64,000 bases of DNA from Gilliamella sp. App4-10 (GTDB lineage: Bacteria; Pseudomonadota; Gammaproteobacteria; Enterobacterales; Orbaceae). This document shows positions 8,426-18,326 of the stretch, piece after piece (within the stretch, counting starts at the first letter, position 1; each line of letters starts with the position of its first letter). The notes under the pieces are model-generated. The model ran no database searches, had not been told where the DNA came from, and saw only the letters and a program-made list of their open reading frames with translations. The position numbers and the translations under genes are program-made. The DNA is taken from NCBI RefSeq assembly GCF_001690495.1, contig NZ_LZGS01000001.1, positions 62,001 through 126,000 of the forward strand, given 5' to 3'.

Positions 8426-9943
8426 ATGTGTGGTGTTGTTGGTATTGTAGGATGTAGTACTGTTAATCAATCTATTTATGATGCATTGACTGTTTTGCAA
8501 CATCGTGGACAAGATGCAGCAGGTATAGTAACTATCGATAGTCACAATCGCTTTCGTTTGCGTAAAGCGAATGGATTGGTCAAAGATGTGTTTCAAGAAC
8601 ATCACATGCAACGGTTACAAGGTAATTTGGGCATAGGTCATATTCGCTACCCAACAGCCGGTAGTTCCAGTCCTTCCGAAGCGCAACCATTTTATGTCAA
8701 TTCACCTTACGGAATTGCACTTGCCCATAATGGTAATTTAACAAACACTGAGCAGTTGAGTAATAAAGTGTTTGAGCTGGCTAAAAGGCATATCAACACT
8801 AATTCTGATTCAGAAGTACTGCTTAATATTTTTGCCAATGAACTCGACAAATTCCCAACTTATCCACTTACTGCGAATAACATTTTTACAGCAATACACA
8901 ATGTACATAATATAATCAAAGGGGCATATGCTTGTGTTGCGATGATTATTGGTCATGGTCTTGTTGCCTTTCGTGATCCGTATGGAATTCGTCCTTTAGT
9001 TGTAGGTAGACGTGTGCTTGAAAATCAAAAAATTGAATATATGGTTGCATCTGAAAGCGTGGCTTTAGATATTCTTGATTTTGAAATTATGCGTGATGTC
9101 CAACCGGGCGAAGCAATTTATATTACTCAAGAAGGACAATTATATTCTCAGCAGTGTTCCGATAACCCTCAAAATTATCCATGTATTTTTGAGTATGTTT
9201 ATTTTGCAAGACCAGATTCCTTGATGAATGGTGTATCGGTTTATCAATCACGAGTTTTAATGGGGCAAAAACTAGGGAAAAAAATAGCAAGAGAATGGAA
9301 GGATGTTGATATTGATGTTGTCATTCCTATTCCCGAAACATCATGTGATGCTGCGCTTGAAATTGCAAGTATTTTAAATAAACCTTACCGACAGGGATTT
9401 GTTAAAAATCGTTATGTTGGTCGCACCTTTATCATGCCAGGGCAAAGCGCTCGTAAATTGTCAGTAAGAAGAAAACTTAATGCTAACCGTATTGAATTTG
9501 AAGGTAAAAATGTCTTATTAGTTGATGATTCTATTGTGCGAGGCACAACCTCAAAAGAAATTCTTGATATGGTACGTTCAGTTGGTGCCAAAAAAGTTTA
9601 TTTAGCGTCTGCTGCACCAGAAATTAGACACCCAAATGTTTATGGTATTGATATGCCTGTTGCCGGTGAACTTATTGCTTATAATCGAACGGTTGATGAA
9701 ATCGCGAAAGACATTGGTGCTGATAAACTCATTTTTCAAAGCTTATCTGATTTAATTGATTCAATCACAGCACAAAATCCACACATTCATCATTTAGAGT
9801 GTTCTGTTTTTGATGGAAAATATGTTACTGAAGGGATTGATGGTAATTATTTGTCATTATTAGAACAAAAAAGAAGTGAAAGTAAAAAGTCTCCAGCCTG
9901 TAAAGAGTCAGAAAACATAGAGATTTATAACGAAGGTCAATAG
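8426..9943 (+). CDS. purF: Amidophosphoribosyltransferase
   Basis: First committed enzyme of purine synthesis: PRPP plus glutamine to phosphoribosylamine. The start is fixed by MCGVVGIVG, where Cys2 becomes the N-terminal nucleophile of the glutaminase domain. [11 protein letters not shown]-like and [11 protein letters not shown] motifs follow, and the PRPP loop [13 protein letters not shown] is at about residues 361-373. At 505 residues it matches E. coli. Last gene of the cluster, followed by a strong terminator. Confidence 0.98.
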   Translation: MCGVVGIVGCSTVNQSIYDALTVLQHRGQDAAGIVTIDSHNRFRLRKANGLVKDVFQEHHMQRLQGNLGIGHIRYPTAGSSSPSEAQPFYVNSPYGIALAHNGNLTNTEQLSNKVFELAKRHINTNSDSEVLLNIFANELDKFPTYPLTANNIFTAIHNVHNIIKGAYACVAMIIGHGLVAFRDPYGIRPLVVGRRVLENQKIEYMVASESVALDILDFEIMRDVQPGEAIYITQEGQLYSQQCSDNPQNYPCIFEYVYFARPDSLMNGVSVYQSRVLMGQKLGKKIAREWKDVDIDVVIPIPETSCDAALEIASILNKPYRQGFVKNRYVGRTFIMPGQSARKLSVRRKLNANRIEFEGKNVLLVDDSIVRGTTSKEILDMVRSVGAKKVYLASAAPEIRHPNVYGIDMPVAGELIAYNRTVDEIAKDIGADKLIFQSLSDLIDSITAQNPHIHHLECSVFDGKYVTEGIDGNYLSLLEQKRSESKKSPACKESENIEIYNEGQ

Positions 9944-9961
9944 ATGACAAAAATATTATAT

Positions 9962-9991
9962 AAAGACCTAAAATTCCAAATTTAGGTCTTT
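9962..9991 (+). terminator. Rho-independent terminator after purF
   Basis: Eleven-bp perfect stem AAAGACCTAAA (9962-9972) / TTTAGGTCTTT (9981-9991), eight-base loop, and a T run on the 3' side. Confidence 0.9.
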
Positions 9992-10431
9992 TTTATTTCA
10001 TTAAAGTATTTTTATTTAGCTCGTTGCATGCAACACTTTCTCATTTATCAATATAAATAGTAATATTATTCAATCTCATTCATATTTATCAAAGCAAAAT
10101 TAAACTTATCATAATAAATAAATTACAATTAACAAAAATTAACAAAAATTAACAAATTAACCAGTTGAGTAATAATGACAAATATCAAATTTACAAAAAA
10201 AAATCAAAAAAAGTAATAAATAATTTTGCTAAATGACTTTTTTGTAATAAAATTGGCAAAGTAAAAGAAAACATTGTAAAGAAATTTAAATTATAAAGAT
10301 AAGCAGTAATATAAAAATATATATACTATAAAAATTAATAATTGCTCAGGTTGATATTTAATAAACTAAATTAATATTAGCTGTAAGTTTTATGTTATAC
10401 GCTTCCTAACTGAAATATAAGGAATATTAAG
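9992..10431. other. AT-rich region upstream of the adhesin gene
   Basis: About 440 bases without a gene. It holds a short tandem repeat, AACAAAAATT twice at 10131-10150 with a partial third unit (AACAAATT), and many A/T runs. It must contain the promoter of the adhesin gene; no single box stands out. The long AT-rich leader is typical of genes silenced by H-NS-like proteins (inference). Confidence 0.45.
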
Positions 10432-13110
10432 ATGAAAAAGAATCTTAATTTAACAGTTATCTCTGCATTTGTAATTGCCACATTAGGATGGCAATCTGCT
10501 TTTGCGGTTAATGCTCAGGTATCGCAAGGTTCTGTTGATAGTAATAAGGTAATTGAATTAAAAGATGGCTCGAAAGCTCGCGAGATGATAAATAATCAAC
10601 AGCGCAGTCTTTATCAAATTGCACTTTTAAGCAGTATCTCTATTTTAGAATTACGCGCCATGAATGCAGGGCACTTTGATAAAAGAGATGTAGTTGAGGT
10701 TGGTGAGCGTATAGTTCTGCCTGAAAATTCACCATTATTGCCTGCAATTAAATTAAAAGATGATGAAAAAGATAACTATTCCAATTTACCTAAATTGGGT
10801 TCAGATGATAAATACGATGTAAAAAAAGATAAAGAAGCTCTTTCAACTCAAGTTGCTTCAACATTACAAACCTTAGCTAGTCAAGACTGGAAACAAATAA
10901 CATCGTCAGAAAATGGTGGTCTATCTGGACATTTAAAAAATAGAGGTAAAGATTATACAGAGAATTATTTGCGTAATAGTGTCAAAAACCAAGTTGTTGA
11001 TCCTGTTCGCAGCGCTGTGCAAGACTTTTTAGGTCGTTTTGGTACTGCTCAATTACAATTTGATTTGAGTAATAAAGGGGAATTTAATAACGTTAACCTA
11101 AAGTTATTTAGCCCATGGTATGATACAGAGAATACATTAATATTTAGCCAAATGTCGTTTCAAGAATATGAACATAATCGTCGAATAGGTAACATTGGTA
11201 TTGGTCAACGTTGGGATGTGGCCGATAAAAAATGGTTACTCGGCTATAACGTGTTTTTTGACCATGATTTTCAACGTGATCACAATCGTTTAGGTATTGG
11301 TGCCGAAGCATGGACTGATTACATGAAATTCGCTGCAAACTATTATCATCCTTTATCTGATTGGAAAGAATCTAAAGATTTTGATGATTACTTGGAACGC
11401 GCAGCAAAAGGTTTTGATATTCGATTCCAAGGCTATTTACCGCAATATCCGCATTTAGGTGGATCACTTATGTACGAACAATACTATGGTGATAAAGTTG
11501 CCCTATTTGGAAAAGATAATTTACAAAAAGATCCAAGAGCAATTACTGTTGGTCTTGATTATACTCCTGTTCCTCTGTTTACTGTGAAGGCCGATCATAA
11601 ACGAGGTCAAGATAACAAAAAGGCAACTAAAGCTGAATTAACGATGAACTATCGCATAGGAACCCCATTAAAGGACCAGCTGGATCCAGATATGGTTCAA
11701 TCTGCTCGTTCTTTAAAAGGTAGCCGTTATGATTTAGTTGATCGTAATAACTATATCGTACTTGAATATAAAGAAAAGAAAATGTCTGTCGATTTAGGGC
11801 TTGAACAAACTCAGTTAATCGAAGGACAATCTTATCCGTTAAGTATTAGTGTCCATAATGCTAAAAATTTATCAAGCATAGCATGGTCTGGTGATATGTT
11901 AGAAATTGATGCTGGTGGTGGTTTCTTATGTGCGGCAACAGGGGTATGTACTGCTTCATCGTGGCTTAATCCACCAGTCGATACAAATAACTGGCAAATT
12001 GTTGCGCCTAGCTATGTTGACCAAAATGGTCAGCGCCACCCAGCAAGTTCCAATGGTAAATATTCTTTATCGTTAACGGTAACGGATGGCAGAGGTAAAA
12101 CAGCGACATCTAATGCCGTTCTTTTTGAAGTTTTACCAAATCCTATTATGCGTAAGATTGGTGTATGGGCAGTAGACAAAAATGGAAATAAAACAACCAT
12201 GGCGGAGAATATAGCCGATGGTGTAAGTTCAATGACAGTATTGGCTACTTTGGTAAAACCTAAGGTACAAAATGGCTCGATTACGTCAATGCAAGATGTT
12301 GAGGGCTTTAGTGATGAAGATCTGATGAATCGTATACCCGATACTTTTGAGTCAGTATTAAAAGGTTGGACAGCAACCAGTAATGGTAAAAAATTAGTAT
12401 TGATTGATGGTACTTCCGGTAATGTGAATGATTGCCCAGCTCAACAGCCTTGTGTCATTGTTAAGTCTTTTGAAAAAGTTAAGATGGGACAAAAAGTGTC
12501 TAATAAGGCATCTACTGCTGCAGGTTTTGAAGTAATCGGTGATAGTTATATTTTAGATGTTGCCTCAAACATTAATGGTGTCGTTGATTTTTCTGTCGAA
12601 ATTGATCAATTTGGACCATCATTTAACAAAGCAACGATAAATTTTTCCGGTGGTAAAGCTGGAGCAGTAAAAGTTTATAGAGCTGATGGCACGTTAGTTG
12701 CTAAACAAGTAGGTAATTCGCTTGTATTTGATTCTTCAGGTCCACAAGAATGGAAAGTCGATAATGAGTATTATGTTAAGGCATATACTACTGATGGAGC
12801 AGAAATTGTGAATCCTTTCATCATCTGGTCATTGGTAGGCTCAAATGAAGAGGCTTGTCCTGGACAGGCGGCAACGGCTAAATTGCCTGATGCATCATCA
12901 GATGCTAATGGTCCATGGTTTAACGTTGCGATGGGTGTTGATGCTCGCTACAAAATAAGAAGTTTGAAAACAAATAGTTATGCATCATCGGGTACAAGTA
13001 TTGCGGGTGTTGCAGGTGCCCCAGCGCATTTAGATCTAAGCCAAATAAGTGCATTGCCACCAGCATGTGCAGGCGATCAAGGATTTAAACTACAAGTAGT
13101 TATTAACTAA
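10432..13110 (+). CDS. Inverse autotransporter adhesin (intimin/invasin, SinH/ZirT-like)
   Basis: 892 residues. A signal peptide ends at Ala25 (SAFA). A LysM-like segment at about 50-105 contains LPENSPLLP. The outer-membrane inverse-autotransporter barrel spans about 198-410, with DFLGRFGTAQLQFDL, FSPWYD, GIGQRWDVADKKWLLGYNVF and GLDYTPVPLFTVKADHK. Then come bacterial Ig-like domains (about 455-700) and a C-terminal domain (about 700-892) that should sit outside the cell. The C-terminal domain shares IIWSLVGSNEE and AGDQGFKLQVVIN with the end of the next gene product. Likely folded by the Bam/SurA/Skp machinery encoded nearby. Role in adhesion, or export of the partner, is inferred. Confidence 0.93.
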   Translation: MKKNLNLTVISAFVIATLGWQSAFAVNAQVSQGSVDSNKVIELKDGSKAREMINNQQRSLYQIALLSSISILELRAMNAGHFDKRDVVEVGERIVLPENSPLLPAIKLKDDEKDNYSNLPKLGSDDKYDVKKDKEALSTQVASTLQTLASQDWKQITSSENGGLSGHLKNRGKDYTENYLRNSVKNQVVDPVRSAVQDFLGRFGTAQLQFDLSNKGEFNNVNLKLFSPWYDTENTLIFSQMSFQEYEHNRRIGNIGIGQRWDVADKKWLLGYNVFFDHDFQRDHNRLGIGAEAWTDYMKFAANYYHPLSDWKESKDFDDYLERAAKGFDIRFQGYLPQYPHLGGSLMYEQYYGDKVALFGKDNLQKDPRAITVGLDYTPVPLFTVKADHKRGQDNKKATKAELTMNYRIGTPLKDQLDPDMVQSARSLKGSRYDLVDRNNYIVLEYKEKKMSVDLGLEQTQLIEGQSYPLSISVHNAKNLSSIAWSGDMLEIDAGGGFLCAATGVCTASSWLNPPVDTNNWQIVAPSYVDQNGQRHPASSNGKYSLSLTVTDGRGKTATSNAVLFEVLPNPIMRKIGVWAVDKNGNKTTMAENIADGVSSMTVLATLVKPKVQNGSITSMQDVEGFSDEDLMNRIPDTFESVLKGWTATSNGKKLVLIDGTSGNVNDCPAQQPCVIVKSFEKVKMGQKVSNKASTAAGFEVIGDSYILDVASNINGVVDFSVEIDQFGPSFNKATINFSGGKAGAVKVYRADGTLVAKQVGNSLVFDSSGPQEWKVDNEYYVKAYTTDGAEIVNPFIIWSLVGSNEEACPGQAATAKLPDASSDANGPWFNVAMGVDARYKIRSLKTNSYASSGTSIAGVAGAPAHLDLSQISALPPACAGDQGFKLQVVIN

Positions 13111-13141
13111 TAGATAGTAAAAATATCATTGTAATAGGTTC

Positions 13142-13169
13142 TAGACTAACGAATACTTTCGGTAGTCTA
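13142..13169 (+). promoter_or_regulatory. Intercistronic hairpin between adhesin and its partner
   Basis: Twelve-base arms TAGACTAACGAA (13142-13153) and TTCGGTAGTCTA (13158-13169) pair with one mismatch around a TACT loop. No T run follows, so it is more likely an mRNA-stabilising or attenuating structure than a full terminator. Confidence 0.5.
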
Positions 13170-13247
13170 TGATAGTGGACATCAACAGAAGTGTTGTATT
13201 TATATAAATATAACGTGTTAATTTATAAATAAAATAGGAAGTTAAAC

Positions 13248-14282
13248 ATGAAAAATTTAACAATAAAAAAAGTAGCATTAGGCTTATTTTTAGCTGGTTA
13301 TGCAGCAAGTAGTGCATTTGCATTAGATGCAACTACTGCAGCTATCAATGGTAATGCACCAGTATTGAAATCTGCAGCCGGTGCAGCTGACCATACTGTG
13401 GCTGTTCGAGTAGCTACAGATGCGGAAGGTAATAACTTAATCGGTAATCGTGCAGCTAAAGTAAATGACTATGTGGTTATTAAATTTAATGTAGACGATA
13501 AAGATGGCGATCTTGACACGGGCAAAATCAAAGACACATTAAAAGTTTATATAAAAAGAGATGTAAATGATCCTTGGACTGAGATCGCAAATCTTAGCGA
13601 CTTAGTTGCAACCAATAATGATGAAAATGGTCAAATATCTTTTAAATTAGATAATCAATTCAGAGGCGCACAAAAAATTGGTTTTAAACTTTTAGAAAGA
13701 ACTGACTTTGGTCTTCCTTATGCTGGTAAATGGTTACAAGTAAACGATATTTGGGCGCAAAACTCTAGTCCAATGGTTGAAGAACCAGCAGACCCTAATG
13801 CTCCAGAAAGTACTGGTCCTGCTGATCCAGGTTCAACTACAGAGCTTCATGGTCCTGGCGATACTACTGTTGATAATGGTTACGGTCCAGTTGCGTCTGG
13901 TGTTGAAACAGTTGGTATCTTCAAGGTTGTAAATGGTGTACCAGATAAGTCAGTAAACTATGCTAATGCGGGCGCTCCAGCTCCAGTGTATGGCGAGACT
14001 TTCGCGGCTATCGCATGGGATGATGCTGACCAAAATAATGCATTAGATTCAGGTGAAACAGAGATAACAACAAATTATACTTTTGCATGGCATCTAGCTG
14101 GAAGTTATGAAGGCGTAGATGCTGATGTTGAAGAGATCACTCAGGGTGTAACAAATGGTGAAGCAACCAACAGTGTTATTACTCTAGGTTCAGCAGATGG
14201 TGCGGCTAAACATAATGCTCTGTACTCATCAGCCTATAAAGCTGGTGCACAAGGCTATAAGCTTAAAGTTATTACTAACTAA
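13248..14282 (+). CDS. SinI/ZirS-like autotransporter-associated secreted protein
   Basis: 344 residues with a signal peptide ending at Ala25 (SSAFA). An N-terminal beta-rich domain (about 30-175) is followed by a Pro/Gly/Glu-rich linker at about 178-222 (EEPADPNAPESTGPADPG). A C-terminal domain then carries FAWHLAGSYEG and ends AGAQGYKLKVITN. That ending and the WxLxGS motif match the end of the upstream inverse autotransporter. The arrangement mirrors Salmonella SinH-SinI / ZirT-ZirS, where an intimin-like barrel exports a small Ig-like protein. Family naming rests on context and general resemblance. It could instead be a stand-alone periplasmic partner. Confidence 0.65.
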   Translation: MKNLTIKKVALGLFLAGYAASSAFALDATTAAINGNAPVLKSAAGAADHTVAVRVATDAEGNNLIGNRAAKVNDYVVIKFNVDDKDGDLDTGKIKDTLKVYIKRDVNDPWTEIANLSDLVATNNDENGQISFKLDNQFRGAQKIGFKLLERTDFGLPYAGKWLQVNDIWAQNSSPMVEEPADPNAPESTGPADPGSTTELHGPGDTTVDNGYGPVASGVETVGIFKVVNGVPDKSVNYANAGAPAPVYGETFAAIAWDDADQNNALDSGETEITTNYTFAWHLAGSYEGVDADVEEITQGVTNGEATNSVITLGSADGAAKHNALYSSAYKAGAQGYKLKVITN

Positions 14283-14308
14283 TTTTAAATTTAGTTATAT
14301 GCAATGTA

Positions 14309-14334
14309 AAACCACTCTCTGGAGTGGTTTTTTT
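14309..14334 (+). terminator. Terminator after the SinI-like gene
   Basis: Nine-bp stem AAACCACTC (14309-14317) / GAGTGGTTT (14322-14330), loop TCTG, then a T tract. Confidence 0.9.
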
Positions 14335-14422
14335 ATTAAATATGAAGCATGACTGGTTCAGCTTCATATTGTTTAAGCTTTGTTATAAAATAATAACAAC
14401 TTTTAATTCATCGTCATAAATT

Positions 14423-14629
14423 ATGATTATTCCTTGGCAAAATCTTGATCCACAAACATTAAATAACCTAATTGAATATTTTGTATTACGTGAAGGTACT
14501 GACTACGGTTTACAAGAAAAATCTCTACAAGAAAAGGTTGATGATGTTAAACTTCAATTAGCAAATGGTTCAGCAACAATCTTTTGGTCGCAATTACATG
14601 AAACAATTGATATTAAGCTAACCAAATAA
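14423..14629 (+). CDS. yheU: UPF0270 family protein YheU
   Basis: 68-residue soluble protein. [20 protein letters not shown] and the following VLREGTDYG align closely with E. coli YheU, as does the C-terminal [10 protein letters not shown]. Function is unknown in any organism. In E. coli yheU lies two genes before crp (prkB and yhfA between); here it is next to crp. No signal or membrane segment. Confidence 0.9.
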   Translation: MIIPWQNLDPQTLNNLIEYFVLREGTDYGLQEKSLQEKVDDVKLQLANGSATIFWSQLHETIDIKLTK

Positions 14630-14718
14630 TGGTTATAATGGTTGTTTGTTAGTATATGATTTATTGTGTAACTTTGTTATAGTGTCATAGTTGTAAATTA
14701 AATGGAGAGGTAGGAGTA

Positions 14719-15348
14719 ATGATTGGTAAACAGCAATCGGATACAACGTTAGAATGGTTTTTATCTCATTGCCATATTCACAAATATCCAGCTAAGAGTA
14801 CCCTTATACATCAAGGCGAAAAAGCAGAAACTCTCTATTATATTTTAAAAGGTTCTGTAGCAGTATTGATTAAGGATGATGAAGGTAATGAAATGATTTT
14901 GTCTTATTTAAATCAAAATCAATTTTTAGGTGAATTAGGTCTTTTTGAAGAAGGTACCGAGCGAAGTGCTTGGGTTAAAGCTAAAACAAGTTGTGAGGTT
15001 GCTGAAATTTCATACAAAAAATTTAAGCAACTCGTTCAAGTTAATCCTGATATTTTAATGCATCTTGCAAGCCAAATGGCAAGCCGATTACAAGTAACAT
15101 CTGAAAAAGTCAGTAATTTAGCATTTTTAGATGTTGCTGGGCGTATTGCGCAAACACTTTTAAACCTTGCTAAACAACCCGATGCAATGACACATCCCGA
15201 TGGCATGCAAATCAAAATTACGCGTCAAGAAATCGGTCAAATTGTGGGATGTTCACGTGAAACAGTTGGTCGAATCTTAAAAATGCTTGAAGACCAGCAT
15301 TTGATTTCAGCTCATGGTAAAACTATCGTAGTTTATGGTACACGTTAA
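14719..15348 (+). CDS. crp: cAMP receptor protein (CRP/CAP)
   Basis: Global cAMP-dependent transcription regulator. 209 residues, near-identical to E. coli CRP in long blocks such as [20 protein letters not shown]. The cAMP pocket [19 protein letters not shown] keeps Arg82 and Ser83. The helix-turn-helix [19 protein letters not shown] keeps the recognition-helix Arg, Glu and Arg, so it should read the usual TGTGA-N6-TCACA sites. GGAGAGGTAGGAG upstream gives a strong ribosome site. I did not find a clear CRP box in its own upstream region. Confidence 0.99.
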   Translation: MIGKQQSDTTLEWFLSHCHIHKYPAKSTLIHQGEKAETLYYILKGSVAVLIKDDEGNEMILSYLNQNQFLGELGLFEEGTERSAWVKAKTSCEVAEISYKKFKQLVQVNPDILMHLASQMASRLQVTSEKVSNLAFLDVAGRIAQTLLNLAKQPDAMTHPDGMQIKITRQEIGQIVGCSRETVGRILKMLEDQHLISAHGKTIVVYGTR

Positions 15349-15400
15349 TTGGTCAAAATAATATTATTAACAAAATGATTGATACAATACGAGATATTAC

Positions 15401-16132
15401 ATGACTCAAGAAAGAAGTATTCCAAGTCATGTGGCTATAATTATGGATGGTAATGGTCGCTGGGCTCAGCAACGTAATCAATTACGTGCTATTGGTCACC
15501 GTGCGGGTTTAAAAGTTGCACGAAAAATTGTTACTTATGCGGCAAGGTTAAAAGTAAAAGTTCTTACTTTATATGCCTTTAGTAGTGAAAATTGGAAGCG
15601 CCCACCGAATGAAGTCTCGGCGTTAATTTCTCTTTTTATTTATGCATTAAATAGAGAGATAAAAAACTTGAATAAAAATAATGTTCGCTTGAATATTATT
15701 GGTGATATTTCGCGTTTTAGTGAGCATTTGCAAAATATGATTATCAACGCACAAAATTTAACTAAAAATAATTCAGGACTAGTGTTGAATATTGCCGCAA
15801 ATTATGGTGGCCGTTGGGATATTTTGCAATCTGCAAAAAAAATGGCTATGCAAGTTACAAAGGGCGAAATCACTTTAGATGAAGTGACAGAAGATCGTTT
15901 TGGTTCAACCATGAGTATGAGCGAATTTCCAGAGGTTGATTTAGTTATTCGTACTGGTGGTGAATATCGAATCAGTAATTTTTTGTTATGGCAAATTGCT
16001 TATTCTGAACTTTACTTTACCGATACCTTGTGGCCCGATTTTAACCAAAATTTATTTGATGAAGCAATCAAGGCATTTAATGCTAGAGAACGTCGATTTG
16101 GCGGAATTCATAATAAGGAAAATTCATGTTAA
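15401..16132 (+). CDS. uppS: Undecaprenyl diphosphate synthase
   Basis: Adds eight isoprene units to farnesyl diphosphate, making the lipid carrier for peptidoglycan and O-antigen. 243 residues. The cis-prenyltransferase signature is present: HVAIIMDGNGRWAQ with the catalytic Asp, FSSENWKRP, and VIRTGGEYRISNFLLWQIAY near the C-terminus. It overlaps cdsA by seven bases and starts the uppS-cdsA-rseP-bamA-skp-lpxD order known from E. coli. Confidence 0.97.
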   Translation: MTQERSIPSHVAIIMDGNGRWAQQRNQLRAIGHRAGLKVARKIVTYAARLKVKVLTLYAFSSENWKRPPNEVSALISLFIYALNREIKNLNKNNVRLNIIGDISRFSEHLQNMIINAQNLTKNNSGLVLNIAANYGGRWDILQSAKKMAMQVTKGEITLDEVTEDRFGSTMSMSEFPEVDLVIRTGGEYRISNFLLWQIAYSELYFTDTLWPDFNQNLFDEAIKAFNARERRFGGIHNKENSC

Positions 16133-16968
16133 TCCATCGTATACTTACTGCAATTGTGCTTATTCCACTTGTAATTATTGTATTTTTTTGGGTACCACTA
16201 CCGATATTTGCCAGCATTATGATTATTATTGGCGGTTTAATAGCGTGGGAATGGGCTCAGTTTTTACTTATTACTAGAACTGCGTCACGATTGATGTTTG
16301 CAGTTTTTGTTGCTGTTTTATTTAGCTTGCTTTACTTTATGCCAATTTCAATGGAGTTAAGATCAAAATTATATACTATTATATTTTCACTATCGATTAT
16401 CTGGTGGTTAGTTGCATTATATTTGGTGCTAAGTTATCCTAAAACCAAGCATTATTGGTCTAATTCAATGGTTGTAAAGTTGTTATTTGCTTTTCTTACT
16501 TTAGTCCCATTTTTTGTTAGTATGATTGAATTAAGAGCTATTAACTATAATGCAAATACTTGTACTGGTGCAATTTGGTTACTTTATGTCTTTGTGCTAG
16601 TATGGGCAACGGATTCAGGTGCTTATTTTGCAGGACGAGCTTTTGGTAAACATAAGCTGGCACCTCAAGTATCGCCGGGTAAAACAGTAGAAGGTTTTAT
16701 TGGTGGCGTCAGTGTGGCAATTGGGATTAGTATAATTACCTATTTTTACAATTTTTTTAACATGTCCTTTGCGATGTTTTTAATTAGCTCTTTGTTAGCT
16801 ATATTGGCATCGGTGTTAGGCGATTTAACAGAAAGCATGTTCAAACGAGAGGCAGGTATTAAAGATAGTGGTCATCTGATTCCTGGGCATGGTGGTATTT
16901 TAGATCGTGTAGATAGTTTAACTGCTGCAGTTCCTGTTTTTATGGCATTCTCTTTTCATTTATTATAA
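16126..16968 (+). CDS. cdsA: Phosphatidate cytidylyltransferase
   Basis: Inner-membrane enzyme making CDP-diacylglycerol from CTP and phosphatidate, the precursor of all phospholipids. 280 residues with several hydrophobic segments. The family signature near residues 243-265 is intact: MFKREAGIKDSGHLIPGHGG then ILDRVDS. It overlaps uppS by seven bases. Confidence 0.97.
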   Translation: MLIHRILTAIVLIPLVIIVFFWVPLPIFASIMIIIGGLIAWEWAQFLLITRTASRLMFAVFVAVLFSLLYFMPISMELRSKLYTIIFSLSIIWWLVALYLVLSYPKTKHYWSNSMVVKLLFAFLTLVPFFVSMIELRAINYNANTCTGAIWLLYVFVLVWATDSGAYFAGRAFGKHKLAPQVSPGKTVEGFIGGVSVAIGISIITYFYNFFNMSFAMFLISSLLAILASVLGDLTESMFKREAGIKDSGHLIPGHGGILDRVDSLTAAVPVFMAFSFHLL

Positions 16969-16981
16969 AAGGCTATAGATT

Positions 16982-18301
16982 TTGCTTTGGTCGTTGTTAT
17001 TATTTATCATTACTATAAGTATATTAGTCATTGTACATGAGTCTGGACATTTTTTTGTTGCCCTTCTATGTAAGGTTCGTGTTGAATGTTTTTCGATTGG
17101 TTTTGGTAAAAAATTGTGGTCACATAAATTTTCAAATGGAACAGAATTGGCAATTGCTATGATTCCACTTGGAGGATATGTTAAAATGCTACATGCTGGG
17201 GCACAAAAATTATCAACTGATGATGAAAAGTTTGCTTTCAGTAGCAAAAAAATTTGGCAAAGGGCATTGATTATATTTGCTGGGCCTTGTGCTAATTTTG
17301 TATTGGCTATGATTATTTATTGGATTATCTTTTTGAACGGTGTGGTAATTTATCCCATAAAAGTGCAAGAAACCATTCCCAATACACCTGCTTCTACGAT
17401 AAATATTCCAGCGGATGTAGAGTTAAAAACAATTAACAATATCAAAATTGAAAGTTGGAATGATGTAAATTTAGCGTTGATATCCGCTATGGGGAAAAAT
17501 AACCTATCTTTATCATATTTAGATTCAACGGGTAATAATAATCCACAAAAAGTTGAAAAAGTTGTTGATATTAATCATTGGCATTTTGATATAGAAAATG
17601 AATCAGCTATTACTGCTTTTGGTTTTGTTCCTAAAGCACAAGAAATTTATCCAATTGTAAGTAAAATCGTACCACAATCGGCTGCTGAAAAAGCAGGATT
17701 ACAAGTGGGTGATGAAATCATCTGTTATAATAATAAGTCTTACACAAATTGGAATGAATTTTCTGCTGAAATTAAAAAAGCAGCTCCGATAACATTAAAA
17801 GTTAAAAGAGAAAATAATGATATTTATCTTAACCTTAATCCAACTATTCAAAAAAATGGTGAAGGGGTCGCAGGTTTATACCCCACATCTAATGCAATAA
17901 TTAAGCAATATGGGTTTATAGAAGGATTTGGTAAAGGTATAGCACAAACAGCATTAACTACACAAGTAACTGTTCGTTCGCTTTATCAGTTAGTGTCAGG
18001 TGTTATTGGCATAAAACATTTATCGGGACCAATAACAATAGCAAAAAGCGCAGGGCAAACAGCAAGGTATGGTTTTACTCCTTACTTATATTTTCTAGCC
18101 TTTATTAGTATAAGTTTGGGAGTTATCAATCTTGTCCCATTGCCAATGTTAGATGGCGGACACCTTGTCATTTTATTATTTGAAAAGATAAGAGGAAAAG
18201 CCTTATCAGATAAAACACAACAGCATCTTTTTCGTATTGGTTTTGTTTTATTAATGATAATAATGGGAACTGCACTATTTAATGATATTTTACGATTGTA
18301 A
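16982..18301 (+). CDS. rseP: Site-2 intramembrane zinc protease RseP
   Basis: Cleaves the anti-sigma factor RseA after DegS and clears signal peptides. 439 residues. The zinc motif HESGH is in the first membrane helix (about residues 20-24), PDZ domains occupy the centre (IVSKIVPQSAAEKAGLQVGD), and the LDG motif MLDGGHLVILL lies in the third helix. The frame opens at TTG (16982), giving MLWSLLLF, which aligns with the E. coli N-terminus; no upstream ATG fits. The product would link the neighbouring BamA/Skp pathway to sigma-E signalling. Confidence 0.95.
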   Translation: MLWSLLLFIITISILVIVHESGHFFVALLCKVRVECFSIGFGKKLWSHKFSNGTELAIAMIPLGGYVKMLHAGAQKLSTDDEKFAFSSKKIWQRALIIFAGPCANFVLAMIIYWIIFLNGVVIYPIKVQETIPNTPASTINIPADVELKTINNIKIESWNDVNLALISAMGKNNLSLSYLDSTGNNNPQKVEKVVDINHWHFDIENESAITAFGFVPKAQEIYPIVSKIVPQSAAEKAGLQVGDEIICYNNKSYTNWNEFSAEIKKAAPITLKVKRENNDIYLNLNPTIQKNGEGVAGLYPTSNAIIKQYGFIEGFGKGIAQTALTTQVTVRSLYQLVSGVIGIKHLSGPITIAKSAGQTARYGFTPYLYFLAFISISLGVINLVPLPMLDGGHLVILLFEKIRGKALSDKTQQHLFRIGFVLLMIIMGTALFNDILRL

Positions 18302-18326
18302 TGGGATGAGGTTATAAACATTTACG

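Noticed and set aside
14630-14718. CRP autoregulation site before crp
   Set aside because: TGTGTAAC...TAGTGTCA is only a weak match to TGTGA-N6-TCACA.
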